From: an uncultured Anaerococcus sp. | Lineage (GTDB): Bacteria; Bacillota; Clostridia; Tissierellales; Peptoniphilaceae | Assembly: GCA_943913325.1 (NCBI GenBank) | Contig: CALTXP010000099.1 | Span: forward strand, 1-5,049 | Direction of reading: 5' to 3' | DNA: 5,049 bases | Shown here: in pieces, positions 1 to 4,877 of the stretch | Layout: every line of letters begins with the position of its first letter | Position numbering within the stretch: position 1 is the first letter of the stretch | Notes under the pieces: model-generated | What the model saw: the letters and a program-made list of their open reading frames with translations, nothing else | Database searches by the model: none | Told to the model about the DNA's origin: nothing | Translations under genes and position numbers: made by a program

Positions 1-537
1 AAAATATATAATGATCCGTTTGATATGGTTTATGTAGTTATGAATGGTAATTTATACGGTCACATATATATCAAGGATTGTAATGTGAGAAAAGCGTTTG
101 AGTTAGCTTCTCCTAAGCACACTGAGGGGCTTATAAGAAGTATTGATGGTTATTATGCAGGTTATGAATTACATGATGATAAAACGCTCTCTATAAGCGA
201 TATGATGGCTGATAATCTATTTAATGATGAGTTTTTTATGTATGGGTTACAAACTTACGCAGAATCTAATAATAGTGATGTGTTCGACTATATGGAAAAA
301 GGCTTTGACTCAGATACTGTTGAGGGCATTCAGTCCAGTAATGCTGATGTGATAGGTAATATTGAAATGTTGTATCAGTTAGCAACAGGGATTAATGAAC
401 CAGCAACAGAATTAGTTGAGGGATTAAAGTTGGTTACTGCATTTGTACAAGATGAGAATGCTACACAAGACGATTATAAGACGTTAGAGCGTAAGTTAAG
501 TGAATTGAAAGAATCGTACTATAGTGTGAGTAAGTAG
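1..537 (+). CDS. Conserved phage-satellite (SaPI-type) protein, 5' end cut off
   Basis: The reading frame is open from base 1, and the residues before the first Met (KIYNDPFD) look like normal protein. No ribosome binding site precedes the ATG at 25, so the gene most likely begins before the window. The visible part is about 178 residues and ends at TAG 535-537. It is soluble and acidic, with an N-terminal stretch rich in Gly, Tyr and Val (MNGNLYGHIYIKDC), a helical middle and a charged C-terminal helix. From memory it resembles uncharacterised 'pathogenicity island proteins' that lie between the SaPI replication genes and operon I, and its position fits that. No catalytic motif is visible and the function is unknown. 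I am confident that it is a real gene and moderately confident of the SaPI link. Confidence 0.8.
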   Translation, partial: KIYNDPFDMVYVVMNGNLYGHIYIKDCNVRKAFELASPKHTEGLIRSIDGYYAGYELHDDKTLSISDMMADNLFNDEFFMYGLQTYAESNNSDVFDYMEKGFDSDTVEGIQSSNADVIGNIEMLYQLATGINEPATELVEGLKLVTAFVQDENATQDDYKTLERKLSELKESYYSVSK

Positions 538-544
538 GTAAATA

Positions 545-571
545 AGGGGTCACATGTAGTGTGTGGCTCCT
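545..571 (+). terminator. Stem-loop after the first gene, possible weak terminator
   Basis: AGGGGTCACA (545-554) pairs with TGTGGCTCCT (562-571) over 10 bp with two G-U pairs and a 7-nt loop. It starts eight bases after the stop codon. No T-run follows (the next bases are atataaaaac), so it is not a classical intrinsic terminator. It could stabilise the mRNA 3' end or terminate weakly. Confidence 0.4.
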
Positions 572-663
572 ATATAAAAACTAAAAAAAGCTAAGCGCTT
601 AATTTTCATGAGGGGTTAAAATGCAAATTAATTAGAACTTATGTTCTTGTGTCGTAGTGTGTG
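556..663 (+). repeat. Two direct copies of GTAGTGTGTG
   Basis: Identical 10-mers lie at 556-565 and 654-663, 98 bp apart. The first overlaps the loop and right arm of the stem-loop; the second lies just after the LexA box. Two copies could be protein-binding sites or chance in a GT-rich stretch. Confidence 0.4.
635..646 (+). promoter_or_regulatory. LexA (SOS) box, distal copy
   Basis: GAAC-TTAT-GTTC is a perfect match to the Gram-positive LexA core GAAC-N4-GTTC, and the palindrome extends one base each side (AGAAC...GTTCT, 634-647). LexA control of SaPI operon I is established, and this box lies upstream of the matching operon. About 18 bp downstream is an extended -10-like TGATAGTAT (662-670), so the box could cover a weak promoter of its own. 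The alternative is an auxiliary operator that cooperates with the proximal site. Confidence 0.75.
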
Positions 664-746
664 ATAGTATATGAAAACACTTATAAAAGTTGTTAATTCA
701 ATGTTTATCAGGGTTGTTAAGTATAAAATAAAATGAGTTGAAAAGG

Positions 747-758
747 GAACATAAGTTT
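747..758 (+). promoter_or_regulatory. LexA-like operator over the operon promoter
   Basis: GAAC-ATAA-GTTT matches the relaxed Bacillus-type SOS consensus (GAAC-N4-GTTY) and departs from the strict palindrome at one base. It overlaps the -35 hexamer at 756-761, so a bound repressor would block RNA polymerase. Compared with the perfect distal box it should bind less tightly. Control of this operon by LexA is inferred from the sites and from known SaPI biology. Confidence 0.6.
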
Positions 759-784
759 GCATTTTGAGTGTAATTTGATATAAT
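756..784 (+). promoter_or_regulatory. Sigma-A promoter of the packaging/interference operon
   Basis: A -35 TTTGCA (756-761) and a perfect -10 TATAAT (779-784) are separated by 17 bp. The -35 lies within the LexA-like site. Transcription should start near 791, giving an untranslated leader of roughly 80 nt before the first gene at 873. The strong -10 suggests high expression once repression is lifted. Confidence 0.65.
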
Positions 785-872
785 TAGAGTGTGGAGAAAA
801 ATTATATGTATCAGTACCGTTTTAGAAGTTAGTAAACAGAAAGGGAATACTAAATAAAACGAGGAAGAAAAC

Positions 873-1211
873 ATGATAGATACATTAAATAAAAATCAAT
901 CTGTACCAAACGAATATTTAAGAATTTTTGATACTATTCAGAACTCAACAGATAAGTATATAACTAAGTCCAAGATACTTAACTTAATGGGGTACGAGTA
1001 TAATTCATCTAATGAAAGATGGTTAAGAAATGCTATAAGCAAGTTGATTGATGATTATAGTTATCCTATAGGATGTAGCTATAAAAAACATGAACGTGGT
1101 TATTACATCATTACTACCGATGAAGAAAAGCAACAAGCAATGGAAAGTATTAAAAGATTAGCAGACGGTAGTATGAAACGTTATGAGGCTTTAAAACGTA
1201 TTAAATTATAA
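873..1211 (+). CDS. Winged-helix protein, first gene of SaPI-type operon I
   Basis: This 112-residue protein starts at an ATG behind a good RBS (GAGGAAG, 861-867). Residues about 27-82 read as a winged helix-turn-helix: a helix with YITKSKIL, a recognition-helix candidate around NERWLRNAISKLID, then the wing PIGCSYKKHERGYYIIT followed by DEEK. The pattern 'pIG...GYYi.t.eE' is typical of small phage DNA-binding proteins. From memory it closely resembles the first protein of SaPI operon I. Genes of this operon in SaPI2 (ptiA, ptiB, ptiM) interfere with late transcription of the helper phage; I cannot say which of these, if any, this is. It is followed by the next gene after 12 bp, consistent with one transcript. 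DNA binding is likely; the target is unknown. Confidence 0.82.
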   Translation: MIDTLNKNQSVPNEYLRIFDTIQNSTDKYITKSKILNLMGYEYNSSNERWLRNAISKLIDDYSYPIGCSYKKHERGYYIITTDEEKQQAMESIKRLADGSMKRYEALKRIKL

Positions 1212-1223
1212 GAGGTGTAGCGT

Positions 1224-1757
1224 TTGGGAGTAGGACAAAGATATGCTGTTATTCAACTCAAAACTAAGTACAATGCTGCATTCTTAAAAAGTGAGTTTGA
1301 TAAATGGGAACAACGCATTGATGATATGTACGCTTTACATTATCCAAGAATGTTTATTGATCCATACACTATGCAGTTGTCCTATGAATCAAACCACATA
1401 GAAGATTTGGCATTAAGTATTATCGAAGAACGTGAGAAGCTAGAGAAATTTAAGCATAAATCTAACCATGATTTAAAGAAGTTTAACATAATACTATCTA
1501 ACTATAGTGAAAGTGAACAACGTCAGATAAAGAGATATCAAAGAGATGACATATTAGCTGATGAGAGCCTTATATTACGCATATGCGAGGATATAAACAA
1601 CATAGATAGTAAAGATAAGAATAATAGAAATACTGCTATACAAGAAGAAATTAAAGCTGATAAAGAGCGACGTAGGGCAGAAGGTAAGGCACGAAAAGAA
1701 AGAATTAAAGCACGTATGAAACAAGAAAGACAAGAAAAGCTATTACAAGCTAATTAA
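1224..1757 (+). CDS. SaPI operon I protein with basic helical C-terminus, function unknown
   Basis: This 177-residue protein begins at TTG 1224, chosen because AGAGGTG (1211-1217) sits 6 bp upstream; the RBS begins at the last base of the previous stop codon, so translation of the two genes is probably linked. It is almost entirely helical and charged. Residues about 22-75 form amphipathic helices. Residues about 140-175 are a continuous Lys/Arg/Glu-rich helix (KERRRAEGKARKER and after) that could bind nucleic acid or a phage protein. There is no signal peptide, membrane segment or enzyme motif. From memory it resembles an uncharacterised SaPI island protein. Its place in the operon suggests a role in helper interference, capsid control or packaging, but which one cannot be read from the sequence. 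Confidence 0.78.
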   Translation: MGVGQRYAVIQLKTKYNAAFLKSEFDKWEQRIDDMYALHYPRMFIDPYTMQLSYESNHIEDLALSIIEEREKLEKFKHKSNHDLKKFNIILSNYSESEQRQIKRYQRDDILADESLILRICEDINNIDSKDKNNRNTAIQEEIKADKERRRAEGKARKERIKARMKQERQEKLLQAN

Positions 1758-1776
1758 ACAGAAAGAGGTATATATT

Positions 1777-2463
1777 ATGACAACAACTACTTATCAAGGT
1801 ACATCACAAGACGTATGGAGTGTATTATTCGATAACAGAAAGTATAAAGATTTATTAGATGAAGTAAATAAATTAATCGAAGACACTAAGCGTTTATACA
1901 AGCAAGGATATCGTTTAGAGGCTATAGACGAACAACAAAAGCCCAAAGTTACTGAACTTGAAAACAAATTCAAACAGTTTGCTACAGATAGATTAAATGA
2001 AATAGAGCAACGCTGTAATGAGATTGAGAAAGAAAGCCAACAAGATAATGTTAAAGATCCACAAACCGAAATTATTAAACGTCAGAATTTAGAAGCTAGA
2101 TTATCATTCTATAACGATAGTGAGATTGTAGACTATATCAATAGTAAAGATGTAACGAATACTGATATTTATGAATTAAGCTTGTTGCAACAAAAATATG
2201 ACAATCAATTAAACGAATCACAACAACGTCAAGTTGCATTTAAACTCGAAGAATTAAAACAAGGTGTTTTATATCCATACACTACAAACGAAGAATACAA
2301 AAACTTAATGTTTGAATATAGCGTCATTAACCAAACTGGAATGGCTAAAACTGGTGTAGTTATTACTAAGAATGAACAGTATGGTGGCGTTGAAATTAAA
2401 CCACTTACTGAACGTTATAAAAATGCGATTAATGAAGTGAAACAAAGTAACAATCTAAGATAA
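1777..2463 (+). CDS. Coiled-coil SaPI operon I protein, function unknown
   Basis: This 228-residue protein starts at an ATG with AAGAGG (1763-1768) 8 bp upstream, 19 bp after the previous stop. Residues about 20-90 and 95-165 are long Glu/Lys/Gln-rich helices likely to form coiled coils. Residues about 165-205 (GVLYPYTTNEEYKNLMFEYS onward, then KTGVVITKNEQYGG) look like a small globular part with beta strands. There is no membrane segment or catalytic motif. From memory it belongs to the proteins just upstream of terS in SaPIs. A scaffold-like or interference role would fit both position and shape, but I cannot equate it with CpmA, CpmB or Ppi. I am fairly confident of the gene and not of the function. 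Confidence 0.78.
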   Translation: MTTTTYQGTSQDVWSVLFDNRKYKDLLDEVNKLIEDTKRLYKQGYRLEAIDEQQKPKVTELENKFKQFATDRLNEIEQRCNEIEKESQQDNVKDPQTEIIKRQNLEARLSFYNDSEIVDYINSKDVTNTDIYELSLLQQKYDNQLNESQQRQVAFKLEELKQGVLYPYTTNEEYKNLMFEYSVINQTGMAKTGVVITKNEQYGGVEIKPLTERYKNAINEVKQSNNLR

Positions 2464-2474
2464 TTAAACAATTT

Positions 2475-2501
2475 GCCTATCCTTAAATGGGTAGGCTCAT
2501 T
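2475..2501 (+). terminator. Hairpin between the coiled-coil gene and terS, possible attenuator
   Basis: GCCTATCC (2475-2482) pairs with GGGTAGGC (2489-2496) over 8 bp with one G-U pair and loop TTAAAT. The following bases (tcattct) are only partly T-rich. This resembles an intrinsic terminator with a degraded T-tract, so it may only partly stop transcription before terS, or may separate mRNA segments. The terS RBS (2510-2515) lies just outside the stem. Confidence 0.45.
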
Positions 2502-2522
2502 CTAGTTATAAGGAGTGATGAT

Positions 2523-3077
2523 ATGGACAAATTAACGCCAAAACAAGAACGTTTTGCGAATGAGTATATAAAGACACTCAACGTTACTCAAAGCGCTATA
2601 AAGGCAGGATATAGCCCGAATAGTGCACATGTAACTGGTAGTCGATTACTACGCAAAGAGAAAGTGGATAAATATATTAAAAGTAAGAAAGACGAGATTA
2701 TGGACGATACTATTTTATCAGCCAAAGAGTTACTGTATCTATTAACTCAAGCAGCAGTTGGCGACGAAACTGAAACAAAGGAAGCTGTAGTAAAGAAAGG
2801 TACATTTGAACGTAATCCAGACAGTGGAAGAATGAACCTCGTATATAATGAGCATGTGGAAACTGTTGAAATACCTATTAAGCCAAGTGATCGATTAAAA
2901 GCACGTGATTTGCTTGGCAGATACCATAGCTTATTTACAGAAAAGGTAGACTTAAATGTAGCAACACCAGTATTTATTGATAGTATTGATGAAGATGATG
3001 AGAAGAATGAGAGAGATATTGAAAATTTAAGTAAACAATATCCGAATGCAGAGTTTCATATTGATGATATTAGGTAG
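2523..3077 (+). CDS. terS: Phage-satellite small terminase subunit
   Basis: The 184-residue start at ATG 2523 is preferred over the in-frame ATG 2487 because AAGGAG (2510-2515) lies 7 bp upstream, while 2487 lies in the loop of a hairpin with no RBS. The N-terminus (about residues 3-53: LTPKQERFANEYI, then TQSAIKAGYSPNSA, then SRLLRKEKV.KYI) is the characteristic helix-turn-helix DNA-binding domain of the terminase_2 (TerS) family. The middle is helical for oligomerisation, and the tail (about 150-184) is acidic. TerS recognises the packaging site and hands DNA to the large subunit. No large terminase gene follows, only a terminator, which is the hallmark of a SaPI: the satellite TerS recruits the helper's TerL. 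As the last gene of operon I it would be induced with the upstream genes. Confidence 0.92.
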   Translation: MDKLTPKQERFANEYIKTLNVTQSAIKAGYSPNSAHVTGSRLLRKEKVDKYIKSKKDEIMDDTILSAKELLYLLTQAAVGDETETKEAVVKKGTFERNPDSGRMNLVYNEHVETVEIPIKPSDRLKARDLLGRYHSLFTEKVDLNVATPVFIDSIDEDDEKNERDIENLSKQYPNAEFHIDDIR

Positions 3078-3090
3078 ATTTGAGGAGTGA

Positions 3091-3128
3091 ATAAAACGCC
3101 AAGCCTATATGGTTTGGTGTTTTATTTG
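3091..3128. terminator. Bidirectional intrinsic terminator after terS
   Basis: ATAAAACGCCAAGCC (3091-3105) pairs with GGTTTGGTGTTTTAT (3111-3125) over 15 bp with two G-U pairs and a 5-nt loop. The end of the right arm and the following bases are T-rich, and the A-rich left arm supplies a T-tract for the opposite strand. It closes operon I and insulates it from the cargo region. Confidence 0.85.
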
Positions 3129-3204
3129 TATAGTTCACGTAAACAATTATTATTGGAAACTCGCTTTTTTTGTGAAAGATGAAAAGTGATATTTATATAC
3201 GAAT

Positions 3205-3223
3205 AAGTGTTAAAAGTGTTAAA
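3205..3223 (+). repeat. Tandem AAGTGTTAA pair upstream of the TAC promoter
   Basis: AAGTGTTAA occurs at 3205-3213 and again directly after at 3214-3222, about 40 bp before the -35. It is followed by the palindrome ATTATATAAT (3228-3237), which contains a second -10-like TATAAT. The block could be an operator for autoregulation, or a second weak promoter (TTAAAA 3210-3215, 16 bp spacer, TATAAT 3232-3237). Confidence 0.35.
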
Positions 3224-3261
3224 TATGATTATATAATGTATACTTAATTTACAAAAACTTA

Positions 3262-3291
3262 TTGACAATACTATGTTGATAAGAGGATAAT
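3262..3291 (+). promoter_or_regulatory. Promoter of the toxin-antitoxin-chaperone operon
   Basis: A consensus -35 TTGACA (3262-3267) is followed after 18 bp by -10 GATAAT (3286-3291), which differs from TATAAT at one base. Transcription would start near 3298, about 35 nt before the toxin ATG. No LexA box overlaps it, so the module appears to be expressed independently of operon I, as expected of a resident TA-type system. Confidence 0.65.
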
Positions 3292-3331
3292 TATATTGTT
3301 TAAAATTATAATTAAGTAGGTTTGAATAGAA

Positions 3332-3889
3332 ATGGGGAAATTGGGACAACAAATTATTGGTTATCATTGTAATGATGAGGTTAAAATAGATAAATTCAAA
3401 AATAGAGAAGTATCTTTGCTTATAAGTTATGAAGATGATATCTGGCTAGGTAATGGAATGTATTTTTGGGAAAATAAAAGCAACCTGGATTATTGGAAAA
3501 GAAACAGGGAAAGGAATTACCCAGACAAAAATTTCTCCAGTGTAGAAGTAATGTTGTCTTTAGACTTTTTGTTAGATTTAAGTGATAAAGAGCATAGAAA
3601 ATTTTGCAAGAAAGTTTTGAGCGATTTAATTGAAAGAGGGAAAGATAACGGTATAGATGAAAGCATTTTCAATAATGATTTAGGTGAGGTAATTAATGTA
3701 TTATTTTCTAAAACTGATATTTTAGCATCACATTTTAATGTGTTAAGAACACATGGTTTATACAATTGGTCAGAGGACAAATTTTTGGTAGGAAATGATA
3801 ACAAATACCAAAGTGTAAACAGACCAACTTCAAATGTTAAAACTATCTATTGTGTAAAAAATGAAAGGGCGATTTTAGAAATCTTGTAA
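3332..3889 (+). CDS. Probable ADP-ribosyltransferase-like toxin of a TAC module
   Basis: This 185-residue soluble protein has motifs of an ART-like fold. GYH (residues 10-12) recalls the first NAD-binding histidine motif. WLGNGMYFWEN (38-48) recalls the GxYF-type second motif with its tyrosine (Y44). A beta-hairpin near 71-84 (EVMLSLDFLLDLSD) and a final strand TIYCVKNERAIL (171-182) fit the rest of such a domain. The catalytic glutamate of an H-Y-E triad cannot be placed with certainty. It is the first gene of three, 13 bp before a small helical protein and then a SecB-like chaperone, the order known from CmdTAC, where CmdT is an mRNA-modifying ADP-ribosyltransferase. The RBS is modest (AAGTAGG, 3314-3320, 11 bp spacing), suggesting low translation. 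The toxin role is inferred from motifs plus context; another NAD-using or RNA-directed enzyme is possible. Confidence 0.68.
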   Translation: MGKLGQQIIGYHCNDEVKIDKFKNREVSLLISYEDDIWLGNGMYFWENKSNLDYWKRNRERNYPDKNFSSVEVMLSLDFLLDLSDKEHRKFCKKVLSDLIERGKDNGIDESIFNNDLGEVINVLFSKTDILASHFNVLRTHGLYNWSEDKFLVGNDNKYQSVNRPTSNVKTIYCVKNERAILEIL

Positions 3890-3902
3890 AGAGGTGATTG
3901 AA

Positions 3903-4175
3903 ATGAATTTAGAAAAAATATATGAAGAAATTTCAAACGAAATTAAGGCAATGACAGATGATGAAATAAAAGAAGTCAGTGATATTTTGTATGAATCTAA
4001 ACTCTTGAATGTAGATTATTCAAATCTAAAAAGTTTCAAAGCAGATACAAAGCATAGTTATAAAGTTAAGGAAAATGAGTATAATGTGATTGAAAAAAAT
4101 ATCAATGAGAAGCCGAATTTAGAAAATCATGAAGTTAACCAAGTTAAAAATAATAATATAATTATTGCAGCATAG
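3903..4175 (+). CDS. Probable chaperone-dependent antitoxin of the TAC module
   Basis: I chose ATG 3903 (90 residues) because AGAGGTG (3890-3896) is a strong RBS with 6-bp spacing; the in-frame GTG at 3894 lies within that RBS. Residues 1-36 form acidic amphipathic helices (LEKIYEEISNEIKAM, then DEIKEVSDILYESKLL), a plausible toxin-binding part without a helix-turn-helix. Residues about 40-85 are polar, Lys/Asn/Glu-rich and probably disordered. The C-terminus ends NNNIIIAA, a short hydrophobic tail finishing in Ala-Ala like an ssrA-type protease tag. In TAC systems the antitoxin's C-terminal extension is bound by the SecB-like chaperone and otherwise leads to proteolysis. No family is recognised from sequence alone; the assignment rests on size, tail and position between toxin and chaperone. 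Confidence 0.65.
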   Translation: MNLEKIYEEISNEIKAMTDDEIKEVSDILYESKLLNVDYSNLKSFKADTKHSYKVKENEYNVIEKNINEKPNLENHEVNQVKNNNIIIAA

Positions 4176-4187
4176 GGGGGCAGAGCA

Positions 4188-4619
4188 TTGGCAAGTATTA
4201 GAGAAGATGTCCAATTTAGTAATCCAACCATATCGGAAAGTAGTTTTAAAATAAATGAAAACTTTGACTCAGAAAATTTCGAAGGATTTGGTGATATTAA
4301 GTTGAATCTGAAAAAATATTATTATGAAGAAAATAATGAGATTGATAATAATAATAATAATGGTTCAGCACTTTTAAGTTTAGAAATAATAATAGGCGAT
4401 ATTGACTGGAAGTATCCTTTTATGTTTAAAGTAGAAATCGAATCTTTTTTTGAATGGGAAAATTTCAAAGGAACTGATATAGATAAATTTTTAGAAATTA
4501 ATGGAGCTGCTATTTTGTATTCATACAGCCGTGCACATATAAGTCATATTACTAATACAAGCAAATACCCTTCATTTGATTTACCTTTTTATAATTTCAC
4601 AGACAATGATTATCAATAG
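4188..4619 (+). CDS. SecB-like chaperone of the TAC module
   Basis: This 143-residue protein starts at TTG 4188, placed by the G-rich RBS AGGGGGG (4174-4180) 7 bp upstream, and lies 12 bp after the antitoxin. The C-terminal half shows the SecB pattern: strand FKVEIESFFEWE (80-91), then FLEINGAAILYSYSRAHISH (101-120), then a stretch ending FDLPFYNF (130-137). These correspond to the SecB helix with 'iLfPYaR..Is' and the 'lPpiNF' end. The N-terminal half supplies further strands, with a poly-Asn loop (54-58). Length is close to ordinary SecB. Staphylococci, like most Firmicutes, do not rely on SecB for protein export, so a solitary SecB-like gene next to a toxin-antitoxin pair points to a TAC chaperone that folds or shields the antitoxin. 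This is the best-supported member of the module. Confidence 0.8.
   Translation: MASIREDVQFSNPTISESSFKINENFDSENFEGFGDIKLNLKKYYYEENNEIDNNNNNGSALLSLEIIIGDIDWKYPFMFKVEIESFFEWENFKGTDIDKFLEINGAAILYSYSRAHISHITNTSKYPSFDLPFYNFTDNDYQ
4345..4361 (+). repeat. Trinucleotide AAT microsatellite inside the chaperone gene
   Basis: Five in-frame AAT codons (4347-4361), preceded by a further AT, encode Asn54-Asn58 in a predicted loop between strands. Slippage would change the number of Asn residues in steps without breaking the frame. Confidence 0.7.
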
Positions 4620-4655
4620 TTTTAAAAAAGGTATATAGTTAATTATCAATTTATG

Positions 4656-4681
4656 ACGTCACTTAAATGTGGCGTTTTTTT
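4656..4681 (+). terminator. Intrinsic terminator of the TAC operon
   Basis: ACGTCAC (4656-4662) pairs with GTGGCGT (4669-4675) over 7 bp with one G-U pair and loop TTAAAT, followed by a run of T to 4681. It starts 36 bp after the chaperone stop codon and delimits a three-gene transcription unit. Confidence 0.82.
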
Positions 4682-4823
4682 GATGCTGAGAAAAGCTCTG
4701 TGTTGCAGTGGGGAATGATCTAATACTGTGTTATTATAAGAATAGTTTGCTGTAATGTTATATAGTAATTAACTTAGTCATATTTAAGTAAAGAGTACAA
4801 ATAGGTTATAAATAAAAAGTATT

Positions 4824-4852
4824 TTGTAACAGACTTTTAAATTAACAATAAT
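4824..4852 (+). promoter_or_regulatory. Candidate promoter of the membrane protein gene
   Basis: TTGTAA (4824-4829) and AATAAT (4847-4852) are 17 bp apart, matching the consensus at 4 and 5 of 6 bases. The start point would be near 4859, just before the RBS. The rest of the AT-rich gap from 4682 shows no gene; a weaker alternative -10 is TATAAA at 4807-4812. Confidence 0.4.
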
Positions 4853-4877
4853 TTTCTGGCAAGGGGTGAGCAGCAAT

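Larger units (their letters stand above)
618..765. repeat. Imperfect inverted repeat carrying both LexA sites
   Basis: AAAATGCAAA (618-627) is the reverse complement of TTTGCATTTT (756-765), and AACTTATGTTC (636-646) is the reverse complement of GAACATAAGTT (747-757). The two arms therefore share the same elements in mirrored order. The left arm has about 8 extra bases between its two parts, and in the right arm the parts overlap. About 100 bp separates the arms. The similarity beyond the LexA core suggests duplication and inversion of an operator block. Confidence 0.6.
538..872 (+). promoter_or_regulatory. 335-bp gene-free control region upstream of the packaging operon
   Basis: No convincing gene is present on either strand. 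The region holds a stem-loop (545-571), a 10-bp palindrome TAAGCGCTTA (592-601), a perfect LexA box (635-646), two copies of GTAGTGTGTG (556-565 and 654-663), two copies of GTTGTTAA (689-696 and 713-720), a LexA-like site with an overlapping promoter (747-784), and a roughly 90-nt leader up to the RBS at 861. SaPI replication origins are short-repeat arrays lying after rep. The few repeats here are too sparse for me to call an origin. Confidence 0.7.

Noticed and set aside
621..635. Four-codon frame MQIN after a strong GAGGGG motif
   Set aside because: The RBS-like motif with ATG is striking, but the frame ends at once and no promoter clearly reads into it; possibly a decayed gene start, not enough to annotate.
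671..736. Possible 21-codon peptide MKTLIKVV...
   Set aside because: No RBS, and it lies between the two LexA sites; AT-rich sequence yields such short frames by chance.
538..872. SaPI-type replication origin
   Set aside because: Only isolated pairs of 8-10 bp repeats are present, not the multiple iterons flanking an AT-rich core, and the rep gene is not in the window.
2487..2522. Longer terS reading from ATG 2487
   Set aside because: This ATG lies in the loop of a hairpin with no RBS; ATG 2523 has AAGGAG at ideal spacing and the protein family starts there.
3087..3180. GTG start after GAGG just downstream of terS, as for a terL gene
   Set aside because: The frame runs through the strong terminator and stops after about 30 codons without resembling TerL.
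3122..3367. Minus-strand open frame of 81 codons
   Set aside because: It overlaps the terminator, the TAC promoter and the toxin start, has a low-complexity hydrophobic composition typical of AT-rich antisense sequence, and shows no family resemblance.
3517..3804. Minus-strand open frame of 95 codons
   Set aside because: It lies entirely inside the toxin gene on the opposite strand and reads as a low-complexity Ser/Leu/Lys shadow.
4620..4877. Island attachment site (att) near the right end
   Set aside because: None of the SaPI att core sequences I remember is recognisable, and the opposite end is not available for comparison.
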